64,000 nucleotides of DNA, taken from positions 681,127 through 745,126 of the forward strand of contig CAYUSP010000004.1 of NCBI GenBank assembly GCA_964447405.1, read 5' to 3'. Positions 29,323 to 37,423 of the stretch are shown here, piece after piece. The notes under the pieces were generated by a model that saw only the letters and a program-made list of their open reading frames with translations, had not been told where the DNA came from and did not search any database. A program made the translations under genes and the position numbers. Origin of the DNA: JALNZF01 sp964447405 (GTDB lineage Bacteria; Nitrospirota; UBA9217). Positions within the stretch are counted from its first letter, which is position 1. Each line of letters opens with the position of its first letter.

Positions 29323-29398
29323 GTTCTGCTCCGCAGAACACAAAGATAAACACGGATGAAAGAAAAACAGAAGGCTGTTTACTTAAACCGTATGCGAC
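29323..29398. repeat. Intergenic palindromes between gap and pgk
   Basis: GTTCTGC-TCC-GCAGAAC (29323-29339) is a perfect 7-bp stem. GCGAC-GAA-GTCGC (29394 onward) is a second 5-bp stem just before pgk. Between them lie phrases typical of degenerate intergenic sequence (ACAAAGATAAACACGGATGA). No T-run follows either stem. Confidence 0.4.
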
Positions 29399-29427
29399 GA
29401 AGTCGCCCGTGGTTGTAGGAGACATGT

Positions 29428-30621
29428 ATGGATAAAAAAACGATCGAAAAAGTCGATCTCAAGGGCAAACGGGTTTTCATCCGCGCGGACTTCAACGTGC
29501 CGCTTGACGAGAACGGCAACATCACCGATGACGGCAGGATCCGCTCCACCCTGCCGACGATCAACTATGCCCTTGACCAGGGCGCCAAGGTCATTCTCGC
29601 GTCTCACCTGGGCCGCCCCAAGGGCAAACCAAACCCGAAGTACAGTTTGTCCCCGGTCGCCCTGCGTTTGAATCGCCTTCTGAACAAGGAGGTCAAGTTC
29701 GCCAAGGACTGCATCGGCCCCGATGTGGAGCACGCAGTCCAGGGCATGCGGCCCGGCGATGTTCTGTTGCTCGAGAACCTCCGGTTCCACGCAGAGGAGG
29801 AGAAGAACGATGAAGCGTTCTCCAAGGCCCTCGCCGTGTTCACCGATGTCTATGTGAACGATGCGTTCGGTACTGCCCACCGCGCCCATGCTTCGACCTT
29901 CGGCATTACCCGGCATGTAAAGCTGTCCGTTGCCGGTTTCCTGATGAAGAAGGAGATCACCTATCTCCAGAAAGCCGTTGCGAACCCGGTGCGGCCCTTC
30001 GTGGCCATCCTCGGCGGGGCCAAGGTCTCGGGCAAGATCGGCGTGATCGAGAACCTCCAGAACAAGGTCGACAAGGTGATCGTGGGCGGCGCTATGGCAT
30101 TTACCTTCAGCAAAGCATGGGGTGACGAAGTCGGAAATTCTCTCGTTGAGCCGGACATGCTCGAAACTGCCATGCGCATAAGAAATAACGCCCGCGACAA
30201 GGGCGTCAAATTCTATCTTCCGGTCGATTTTGTCGTGGCTGAAAACATGAATGACGGGGCCGAGACCAAGATCGTTACATCCCAGGAGATCCCGAAGGGA
30301 TGGGTGGGACTCGACATCGGCCCTGCAACGGTCCGTCTCTTTGCGGAAGCGATCCAGGACGCCAAAACCATCATCTGGAACGGCCCCATGGGTCTCTTTG
30401 AAAAGGACGCCTATTCGCGCGGCACCTTCGCTATTGCGCGCGCGGTTGCCGATTCCTATGCCACGACCATTGTCGGCGGCGGCGATACGGACGTTGCCGT
30501 GCACCGGGCAGGAGTGTCGGACAGCATCACGTTTATCTCCACTGGCGGCGGCGCATCACTCGAACTGCTCGAAGGCAAGGAACTGCCGGGGCTTGCTGCA
30601 CTCACTGATGATAAAGATTAG
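29428..30621 (+). CDS. pgk: Phosphoglycerate kinase
   Basis: This 397-aa enzyme transfers phosphate from 1,3-bisphosphoglycerate to ADP. It shows RVFIRADFNVPLDENGNITD, LASHLGRPKGKPNPKYSL, LENLRFHAEEEKND, NDAFGTAHRAHAS, and the hinge and nucleotide motifs AILGGAKVSGKIG, WNGPMGLFEK and ISTGGGASLELLEG. It is normal in length and lacks fusion. It is preceded by gap and followed by tpiA after a 99-bp spacer. Confidence 0.97.
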   Translation: MDKKTIEKVDLKGKRVFIRADFNVPLDENGNITDDGRIRSTLPTINYALDQGAKVILASHLGRPKGKPNPKYSLSPVALRLNRLLNKEVKFAKDCIGPDVEHAVQGMRPGDVLLLENLRFHAEEEKNDEAFSKALAVFTDVYVNDAFGTAHRAHASTFGITRHVKLSVAGFLMKKEITYLQKAVANPVRPFVAILGGAKVSGKIGVIENLQNKVDKVIVGGAMAFTFSKAWGDEVGNSLVEPDMLETAMRIRNNARDKGVKFYLPVDFVVAENMNDGAETKIVTSQEIPKGWVGLDIGPATVRLFAEAIQDAKTIIWNGPMGLFEKDAYSRGTFAIARAVADSYATTIVGGGDTDVAVHRAGVSDSITFISTGGGASLELLEGKELPGLAALTDDKD

Positions 30622-30629
30622 ATTTTTTC

Positions 30630-30714
30630 GACACTGAGGACACTGATTTTTATGATCTTGATTGATTTGACTAGTTCATCATAGCTTTTTCAGTGGCATC
30701 AGTGTCAAAAGGAG
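30630..30714. repeat. Imperfect inverted repeat between pgk and tpiA
   Basis: GACACTGAGGACACTGA (from 30630) pairs with TCAGTGGCATCAGTGTC (ending near 30710); 15 of 17 bases or so are complementary. Each arm itself contains a repeated CACTGA phrase. The loop is AT-rich. It could fold in the pgk-tpiA transcript. Confidence 0.5.
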
Positions 30715-30720
30715 TTTTTC

Positions 30721-31482
30721 ATGCATCCCAAAAGAAAACCCATACTCGCCGGCAACTGGAAGATGAATAAGACCGTGGCCGAGGCTAAAGAGCTGGCGAG
30801 CAAACTCATACCGCTCGTGTCAGGTGCCAGGGACCGGGACATTGTCCTCGCACCCACGTTCACAGCACTCCATACCGTGTCCGAGGCCATCAAAGGGACC
30901 AACATCTCGCTGTCAGCCCAGAACCTCCATTGGGAGGATAAGGGCGCCTTCACCGGCGAGATATCGGCTGAAATGCTGTTGGATTTGGGCTGCAAATATG
31001 TTATTATCGGGCACAGCGAACGAAGGCAGTTCTTCGGCGAGACCGATGATACCGTGAACAAGAAGGTCAAACAGGCGCTCAAGAAGGGCCTGCTGCCGAT
31101 CATGTGCGTGGGCGAGACCCTGGCTGAACGCGAAGCCGGAAAACTGAACGAGGTCATCAGCCGCCAGGTGACCGGCGGACTGAAAGATATCGGCGCTGAC
31201 GATATGAAAAAGATGGTGCTCGCTTACGAGCCGGTATGGGCAATCGGAACCGGAAAAACAGCGACACCGGAGCAGGCCAACGAGGTACACACCCTCATCC
31301 GGGGCAAAGTCAAATCACTGTATGATGCTGGGACAGCAGAGGGAATCAGGATCCAGTACGGCGGCAGCGTTACGCCGGAGAATGTATCCCAACTCATGAA
31401 CATGCCGGACATCGACGGTGCGCTCGTAGGCGGGGCAAGCCTGAAGCCCGAGTCCTTCGCGGCTCTGGTGAATTTCAAATAG
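30721..31482 (+). CDS. tpiA: Triosephosphate isomerase
   Basis: This 253-aa enzyme interconverts dihydroxyacetone phosphate and glyceraldehyde 3-phosphate. Catalytic signatures are GNWKMNKT (Lys), IGHSERRQFFGE (His), AYEPVWAIGTGKTATPEQA (Glu and the mobile loop) and QYGGSVTPEN with VGGASLKPESF at the phosphate site. AAAAGGAG precedes the ATG. Third gene of the glycolytic block. Confidence 0.97.
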   Translation: MHPKRKPILAGNWKMNKTVAEAKELASKLIPLVSGARDRDIVLAPTFTALHTVSEAIKGTNISLSAQNLHWEDKGAFTGEISAEMLLDLGCKYVIIGHSERRQFFGETDDTVNKKVKQALKKGLLPIMCVGETLAEREAGKLNEVISRQVTGGLKDIGADDMKKMVLAYEPVWAIGTGKTATPEQANEVHTLIRGKVKSLYDAGTAEGIRIQYGGSVTPENVSQLMNMPDIDGALVGGASLKPESFAALVNFK

Positions 31483-31561
31483 TCCGTACAAAACGAAGCA
31501 CCCGTCCAGGCCGTTTGAACGGTTTAAACTTTCAGTTCGTTACAGTATAGGAGGTAGTACA

Positions 31562-31900
31562 ATGTTGCGTGGTTTATTGATTTCTCTTCATGTCATCGTT
31601 TCCGCCATCCTGATCGGGATGGTTCTTTTGCAGAAGGGCAAAGGCGCTGATATCGGCGCAGCCTTCGGAGGAGCATCCCAGACCGTATTCGGCCCCCGGG
31701 GAGTTCAGAGCTTTTTGGCGAAGCTAACAACGACAGCGGCCATCGTGTTCATGTTTACCTCTCTGGGCCTCGCGCTCACCACGGCAAAAAAGAGCTCGGT
31801 GATGGAAGACGTAAAACAGGAGCAGACAACAACGGCTCCGGCAATTCCCCTTGCACCGCCGCCAACCCAGTCCGCGCCTGTGCAAGCACCGGCAAAATAA
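31562..31900 (+). CDS. secG: Preprotein translocase subunit SecG
   Basis: This 112-aa inner-membrane protein has two hydrophobic segments (residues about 2-22 and 52-72) with the conserved loop LLQKGKGADIGAAFGGASQT between them, and an Ala/Pro/Thr-rich tail. It joins SecYE to aid export. AGGAGGTAGTACA just upstream is a strong ribosome binding site. Placement after tpiA is common. A terminator follows. No tRNA gene was seen downstream, where tRNA-Leu often lies. Confidence 0.93.
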   Translation: MLRGLLISLHVIVSAILIGMVLLQKGKGADIGAAFGGASQTVFGPRGVQSFLAKLTTTAAIVFMFTSLGLALTTAKKSSVMEDVKQEQTTTAPAIPLAPPPTQSAPVQAPAK

Positions 31901-31937
31901 GAGCGGTTGTGTTCCGGTCCGATGAAATGTGCTCGCA

Positions 31938-31965
31938 GGGTAGGCTTTGCCTACCCTTTTGTTTT
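31938..31965 (+). terminator. Rho-independent terminator after secG
   Basis: GGGTAGGC (31938-31945), loop TTT, GCCTACCC (31949-31956), then a T-rich run TTTTGTTTT. The perfect 8-bp GC-rich stem with T tract is a textbook terminator and closes the gap-pgk-tpiA-secG block. Confidence 0.88.
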
Positions 31966-31976
31966 GCGTTCCGACC

Positions 31977-33653
31977 ATGACAATGACAAACAATAAAAAC
32001 TATTTGTTACCACGAAGTTCGCTGAGCATACGAAATAAGCAAAGCGTCTTATGCTCTTATCCCCCACTCTTTTCCCTGTGCTCTCTCTGGTTGATCGTCT
32101 GCACGATCTTGCTGTTCCTTCCCGCCTGCGTTCGGAAAGCCGAGCGGAATCCGAACACCTTTGTCTCAAGCTCCATCGGTGATGCCCGGCGCCTGAATCC
32201 CGTCATCGCGAACGACAGCGCATCCGGGACGATCAATGACCAGGTATTCAATGGTCTGGTCAAGTACGATAAAGACATCAAACTTGTCGGCGACCTAGCG
32301 GAACGATGGACAGTCACGAACAATGGCAAGACCATCACCTTCTACCTGCGAAAAGGCGTCACGTGGCATGATGGTGAGGAGTTCACCGCCGAGGATTGCC
32401 TGTTCACCTACAAAAAACTGATCGATCCGAATGTAGCCACTCCGTACAGCAGTTCCTACATGGACGTGCAGAAAGCCGAGGTCGTGGACAATTATACCTT
32501 CCGCGTGACCTACAAGGAGCCGTTCTCGCCCGCGCTCGAAAGCTGGGCCATGGGCATGCTCCCCAAGCACCTGCTGGATGGCAAGGACATCAATACGGAT
32601 GCGTTCAACCGGAAACCGATCGGTACGGGACCGTACAAGTTCAAAGAATGGCTTGCCGGACAAAAGATCGTGCTTGAAGCGAATGACGGATACTTCGAAG
32701 GCAGGCCGCGTATCGACCAGTTCATCTACCGCATCATTCCCGACAGCTCCACCATGTTCCAGGAACTGCTCTCCGGCGGCGTGGACATGATGGGCCTGAA
32801 CTCGCTCCAGTACCTCCGGAAAAGTGAGACACCCCGCATCAGGGAACATTACAAGAAGTTCCGCTATCCGGCTAACGCGTTCACCTATCTGGGTTATAAT
32901 CTGAGGAATCCTCTATTCGGGGACGTCTCCGTTCGCCAGGCGCTGTCCCATGCCATGGACCGCCAGGGTATCATTGACGGAATCCTGCTCGGCATCGGCA
33001 GACCATGCACCGGGCCCTTTGCCCACGTATCGTGGGCGTATAATCCCAACGCCAAAAGCTACGCCTATGATCCGGAACTGGCACGCAGGATGCTGGCAGA
33101 GGCGGGATGGAAGGATACGAACAGCGACGGGATTCTCGAAAAGGACGGCAAACCCTTCAGGTTCACGATTATGACGAACCAGGGCAACAACGAACGCATC
33201 AAGACCGCGGAGATCCTCCAGCAAAATCTGAAGGCCCTGGGCATCGACGTCAGCATCAGGGTCATGGAATGGCAGGCGTTCCTCGAGCAGATCGACAAGC
33301 GTTCTTTCGACGCCATCATTCTCGGCTGGAGCATGGGCCGCGATCCGGATCTTTACGATATCTGGCATTCGAGCAAGACGAAAAAAGGCGAGTATAATTT
33401 CATCGGCTATAGCAACCCGGAGGTGGACCGCCTGCTGGTCGAGGCCCGCCGGATCTTCGACATCGAGGCGCGGAAAAAAATCTATTTCCGAATCCATGCA
33501 ATCCTTGCCGATGAACAACCCTATGCTTTCCTCTATGTACCGGACTCGACACCGATCGTTCACAAGCGTTTCAAGGGCGTCGAGGTTGCGCCGCTCGGCA
33601 TCTTCTACAATTTCCGAGAGTGGTTTGTGCCGAAGAACAGAATTGAGTGGTGA
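31977..33653 (+). CDS. Peptide/nickel-type ABC substrate-binding lipoprotein
   Basis: I choose the ATG at 31977 (an ATG at 31983 is equally possible); the frame runs upstream through the secG terminator, which rules out the earlier ATG. About 558 aa. The hydrophobic segment LFSLCSLWLIVCTILLF ends in a lipobox LPAC, so it is a lipoprotein. The mature part is family 5 (SBP_bac_5): SSSIGDARRLNPVIANDSAS, LVGDLAERWTVTNNGKTITF, GVTWHDGEEFTAEDCLF, KPIGTGPYKFKEWL and WSMGRDPDLYDIWHS. No matching permease or ATPase is adjacent; the ABC genes downstream are of the export type. Confidence 0.85.
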   Translation: MTMTNNKNYLLPRSSLSIRNKQSVLCSYPPLFSLCSLWLIVCTILLFLPACVRKAERNPNTFVSSSIGDARRLNPVIANDSASGTINDQVFNGLVKYDKDIKLVGDLAERWTVTNNGKTITFYLRKGVTWHDGEEFTAEDCLFTYKKLIDPNVATPYSSSYMDVQKAEVVDNYTFRVTYKEPFSPALESWAMGMLPKHLLDGKDINTDAFNRKPIGTGPYKFKEWLAGQKIVLEANDGYFEGRPRIDQFIYRIIPDSSTMFQELLSGGVDMMGLNSLQYLRKSETPRIREHYKKFRYPANAFTYLGYNLRNPLFGDVSVRQALSHAMDRQGIIDGILLGIGRPCTGPFAHVSWAYNPNAKSYAYDPELARRMLAEAGWKDTNSDGILEKDGKPFRFTIMTNQGNNERIKTAEILQQNLKALGIDVSIRVMEWQAFLEQIDKRSFDAIILGWSMGRDPDLYDIWHSSKTKKGEYNFIGYSNPEVDRLLVEARRIFDIEARKKIYFRIHAILADEQPYAFLYVPDSTPIVHKRFKGVEVAPLGIFYNFREWFVPKNRIEW

Positions 33654-33715
33654 TTTACTAAAGTTAGGAGTTCGGTGTTCGGAGTAATTACGAAATCCGA
33701 AAGATCTTTGAATTC

Positions 33716-34699
33716 ATGCCTATTATTACCGTCAACAACCTGACCAAAACCTTCAAAACCCTGATTGCCGTGGACGGCATTTCCTTCTCCGTGAACGAGG
33801 GTGAGGTGTTCGGATTTCTCGGGCCCAACGGCGCGGGCAAGACCACGACCATCAACATCCTCTGCACGTTGCTGTCGCCCACTTCCGGTTCAGCGCAGAT
33901 CGCAGGCCACAACTGCGTGTCCGCCTCTGATCAGGTCCGTTCCTCCATCGGGCTCATCTTTCAGGACACAACCCTGGATGCCGGATTGACCGCCTACGAA
34001 AACCTCAAGTTCCACGCGTATCTCTACAATCTCGACCACGCGCTTGCCGAAAAGAGAATCGACGAAATGCTGGGCGTTGTCGAACTCAGGAACCGCAAGC
34101 ATGAACTCATCAAGAACTTCTCGGGCGGTATGAAACGAAGGCTCGAGATCGCCCGCGGCCTCCTCCATTACCCCCGCGTCCTGTTCCTGGACGAACCGAC
34201 CCTCGGCCTCGATCCGCAGACGCGCAATACCATATGGGACTTCATCAACGCGCTCAGAACAAAGGAAGCGATCACGGTCTTCATGACCACTCATTACATG
34301 GAAGAGGCCGAGAACTGCGGCCGCATCGCCATCATCGACCACGGCAAGATCATCGCGCTGGATACTCCGCAGAATCTCAAGCAGATGGTGCGAGGCGATG
34401 TCATCCATTTGACAACCGACAACAACGCTCGCGCAATCATCGAAATGCAGGAGAAGTTCGGCATCAGTGCGCAGGAGGAAAACGGCGGGCTCGTGCTTGA
34501 AACAGAAAAAGGCGACGAGTTTATACCGAAGCTGCTGCATTCACTAAGCGTGCAGACCCTCACCGTGAGCCTCCAGAAGCCCACTCTAAATGATGTGTTC
34601 CTGAAACTCACCGGGCGAACCATCCGCGACGAGGTGCTTTCCGATACCCGCGAGGCAACGCGGGAGTTCGTGCGCAGCCACCGGAGGGCGCAGCGATGA
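33716..34699 (+). CDS. ABC-2 type transporter ATP-binding protein (DrrA-like)
   Basis: This 327-aa ATPase carries Walker A GPNGAGKTTT, a Q-loop LIFQDTTLDAGLTAYENL, signature FSGGMKRRLEIARG, Walker B VLFLDEPTLGLD and an H-loop MTTHYMEEAENC. The C-terminal 90 residues (FGISAQEENGGLVLETEKGD) are the extension found in DrrA/NodI-type exporters. Its TGA overlaps the ATG of the permease gene. The cargo is unknown: lipids, polysaccharides or drugs are carried by relatives. Confidence 0.92.
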   Translation: MPIITVNNLTKTFKTLIAVDGISFSVNEGEVFGFLGPNGAGKTTTINILCTLLSPTSGSAQIAGHNCVSASDQVRSSIGLIFQDTTLDAGLTAYENLKFHAYLYNLDHALAEKRIDEMLGVVELRNRKHELIKNFSGGMKRRLEIARGLLHYPRVLFLDEPTLGLDPQTRNTIWDFINALRTKEAITVFMTTHYMEEAENCGRIAIIDHGKIIALDTPQNLKQMVRGDVIHLTTDNNARAIIEMQEKFGISAQEENGGLVLETEKGDEFIPKLLHSLSVQTLTVSLQKPTLNDVFLKLTGRTIRDEVLSDTREATREFVRSHRRAQR

Positions 34700-35463
34700 T
34701 TCAGTGGCGGCCCGTGTATGTCATCTGCATGAGGGAGTTCATCAAGTTCTTCCGCGAGAAGAGCCGCCTGCTCGGCACGCTGGCGCGACCCGTGCTCTGG
34801 CTCTTTGTGGTCGGCAACGGCATGAGCTCGCTCATCAAACCCCATGTGGGATTTTCTTACCTGCAGTTCATCTTCCCCGGTATGATCGGCATGACTATCC
34901 TGTTCTCCTCCATCTTTTCCTCCATCTCGATTGTGTGGGACCGCGAATTCGGATTCATGAAGGAAATGCTGGTCGCGCCGATCTCTCGGACATCCATCGT
35001 GATCGGCAAGGCGATATCGGGGACGCTCATCTCCGTGGCCCAGGCAATTATTATCATGGTCCTCATCCCGTTCCTCGGCCTTCAGATCACCGTGGTTCAG
35101 TTCCTGGAAGTGGTCCTGGTGTCCGTGCTGGTTTCCTTCTGCATCACCTCGCTCGGCATCCTGATCGCGGCACGGCTCACGTCGTTCGACGGCTTCAACA
35201 TCATCATGAACTTTCTCGTTATGCCCATGCTGTTCCTTTCCGGGGCAATGTATCCCGTAACTGCCATGCCCATTGCTCTGAGGCAGCTCACCCTGCTCAA
35301 TCCCCTCACCTACGGTATCGACGCGTTCAAGCATGTCCTGCTCCGTGGCGGTGCACCGCCGCTGGGGCCGGAGTTCCCTCTTTTGCTCGACCTGCTCGTA
35401 GTGAGCACGATTTCACTTGTCATGATCACGCTTGCCGCGCTTTCATTCCGGAGAAAAGAATAG
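34696..35463 (+). CDS. ABC-2 type transporter permease (DrrB-like)
   Basis: This 255-aa membrane protein has six predicted helices of the ABC-2 type: LARPVLWLFVVGNGMS, IFPGMIGMTILFSSIF, ISGTLISVAQAIIIMVLIPF, FCITSLGILIAARL, NFLVMPMLFLSGAMYPV and a C-terminal helix. LTLLNPLTYGIDAFKHV is a family signature. It overlaps the ATPase gene by 4 bp, so they form one exporter. The downstream fusion gene starts 37 bp after the stop on the same strand and may be co-transcribed. Confidence 0.92.
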   Translation: MIQWRPVYVICMREFIKFFREKSRLLGTLARPVLWLFVVGNGMSSLIKPHVGFSYLQFIFPGMIGMTILFSSIFSSISIVWDREFGFMKEMLVAPISRTSIVIGKAISGTLISVAQAIIIMVLIPFLGLQITVVQFLEVVLVSVLVSFCITSLGILIAARLTSFDGFNIIMNFLVMPMLFLSGAMYPVTAMPIALRQLTLLNPLTYGIDAFKHVLLRGGAPPLGPEFPLLLDLLVVSTISLVMITLAALSFRRKE

Positions 35464-35500
35464 CATCATCGCAGGTCATAGGTCATACTATTCCACCCTT

Positions 35501-37411
35501 ATGGAAACAAATCAAATACATCGTATTGATGATAGCGTAAGGCCGTTCTTACCCAGGCCGGATGATCTTTATCTCGTGGTGTCGATTGAAACGCAGACGC
35601 TTCTCGTGTGTGCGAACGGAGCAATCCTCGATCGATATGATGCCTCCACCTCCCGGTTTGGCAACGGCAATCGGGAGAACTCGCTCAAAACACCGCTCGG
35701 CATTCATCGGATCAAAGAAAAATACGGCGCAGGCGCGCCAGCAGGCCGCGTTTTCCGGGACCGCGAGGACACGGGCGAAGACTGGGACCACATTCAGGCC
35801 GGGGACAATCTGATTCTTACCCGCATACTGCGGCTCGAAGGCCTTGAGCAGGGCATCAACAAAGGTACGGGAGTGGATTCCTACGAGCGCTACATCTATA
35901 TCCACGGCACCGGGCGGGAAGATTTGATCGGCACTCCCCTGTCGCACGGGTGCGTGTGCCTGCGCAATCTGGACATCATTCGCCTGTTCGAAACAGTCAA
36001 GGAAGGCACGCTTGTCTACATTGATCCGCTGCCTGTCGTGGTCAATCAACTCCCTTGTCGCAGCGTGCACTTTGCCGGCATTTTCGGCAGCGGCATGAGC
36101 GCGCTCGCGCAGTACTTGCGCTTTCAGGGGATCATTGTTTCTGGGTCAGATCGGTTCCATGAGAGCGATGATACCGCTGCCATCCGGTTATCGCTTAAAG
36201 AGCTCGGGTGCGCCATTGTTCCTCAGGACGGTTCGGGCGTCAATGCGGATACGGATGCAGTCTGTATCTCAACCGCAATAGAGGATTCGAATCCCGATGT
36301 GGCTGCCGCGCGACACCTCCGCATTCCCATCATCCATCGGTCAGACCTGCTCAGCGCGCTCATCGCCACTCATAGAACCATCGCTGTCGCCGGCACCAGC
36401 GGCAAGTCCACGGTGACAGCCATGATATTCGAATTCCTGACTGCCTGCGATAAATCCCCGTCGCTCATATCCGGTGCAAATCTGCGCAGGCTTGAAAAGC
36501 AGGGGCTAATCGGCAATGCGTATAACGGCGGCTCCGACATCCTCGTGGTTGAAGCGGACGAAAGCGATGGAACACTGGTCAAATATGTTCCCGAAGCAGC
36601 GGTCATCCTGAATATCTCCAAGGATCACAAAAGCACTGCCGAAATACAACACCTTCTTAGAACACTGGCTGCGCAGACTTCCTGGACCGCTTTGAATGCC
36701 GACGATCCGCAGCTTGCTTCTCTTCCCGCAACCGTGCGCTTTGGCCGTAATAGATCGGCCTCATGGCATCCGGATCGCGAGGAGCTTCTGCCCTCGTCAG
36801 TCAAGCTTGTAAAGAACGGCGTTGAATACGATCTACCGCTGCCAGGCGGACATAATCTTGAGAACCTGGCTGCGGCGCTCTGCGTATGCGAGCATTTCGG
36901 GTGCGAGCCAACAGCGCTTGCCAATGCGGTGAAGAATTATGAAGGTGTGGCGCGGCGTTTTTCTGTAATCCGTACAAAAAAGAACATGCATATCGTCGAT
37001 GACTTTGCACACAATCCGGCAAAGATAGCGGCGGTAGTTCGCGCAGCGCGGGGGCTTTCGAAGCGTATCATTGCGATATACCAACCCCATGGATTTGGCC
37101 CCACCCGATTCTTAAAGGATGAATACATCGCGACCTTCCAGACCGCATTCCTGCGACATGACTCGCTCTATCTCCTGCCGATCTATTATGCCGGAGGCAC
37201 TGCGCAAAAGAATATTTCGTCGGAAGACATCATCCAGGGCCTTGGCCCGGTAGCCTTCACGGCACAGGCAATGGGAAACCGTGATGAGCTGCTGGCTACA
37301 CTACTCGTTGATGCGAAGCCCGGTGATTGCATACTGATCATGGGAGCGCGCGATCCGTCATTACCTGCGTTGGTTAGGAAGATCGTGGAATTGGCTGGCG
37401 GGGAGAAATAA
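35501..37411 (+). CDS. Fused L,D-transpeptidase (YkuD) and MurC/Mpl-like Mur ligase
   Basis: I choose the ATG at 35501 (636 aa); the frame upstream overlaps the permease gene. Residues about 22-177 are a YkuD domain with active-site His135 (YIYIHGTG) and SHGCVCLRN (Cys151). Residues about 188-636 are a complete Mur ligase: N-terminal HFAGIFGSGMSALAQYL, ATP loop GTSGKST (298-304), EADESD (351-356), NISKDH (371-376) and DDFAHNP (500-506), closest to MurC/Mpl. There is no signal peptide or membrane segment, so the transpeptidase-type domain should be cytoplasmic, unlike normal periplasmic L,D-transpeptidases. A role in peptidoglycan recycling (trimming and reattaching a stem peptide) would fit; that is inference. 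Neither domain looks truncated. Confidence 0.85.
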   Translation: METNQIHRIDDSVRPFLPRPDDLYLVVSIETQTLLVCANGAILDRYDASTSRFGNGNRENSLKTPLGIHRIKEKYGAGAPAGRVFRDREDTGEDWDHIQAGDNLILTRILRLEGLEQGINKGTGVDSYERYIYIHGTGREDLIGTPLSHGCVCLRNLDIIRLFETVKEGTLVYIDPLPVVVNQLPCRSVHFAGIFGSGMSALAQYLRFQGIIVSGSDRFHESDDTAAIRLSLKELGCAIVPQDGSGVNADTDAVCISTAIEDSNPDVAAARHLRIPIIHRSDLLSALIATHRTIAVAGTSGKSTVTAMIFEFLTACDKSPSLISGANLRRLEKQGLIGNAYNGGSDILVVEADESDGTLVKYVPEAAVILNISKDHKSTAEIQHLLRTLAAQTSWTALNADDPQLASLPATVRFGRNRSASWHPDREELLPSSVKLVKNGVEYDLPLPGGHNLENLAAALCVCEHFGCEPTALANAVKNYEGVARRFSVIRTKKNMHIVDDFAHNPAKIAAVVRAARGLSKRIIAIYQPHGFGPTRFLKDEYIATFQTAFLRHDSLYLLPIYYAGGTAQKNISSEDIIQGLGPVAFTAQAMGNRDELLATLLVDAKPGDCILIMGARDPSLPALVRKIVELAGGEK

Positions 37412-37423
37412 AGCGAAGGGATA

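Noticed and set aside
31901..31976. Expected tRNA-Leu after secG
   Set aside because: Only a terminator hairpin is present; no cloverleaf could be folded by eye.
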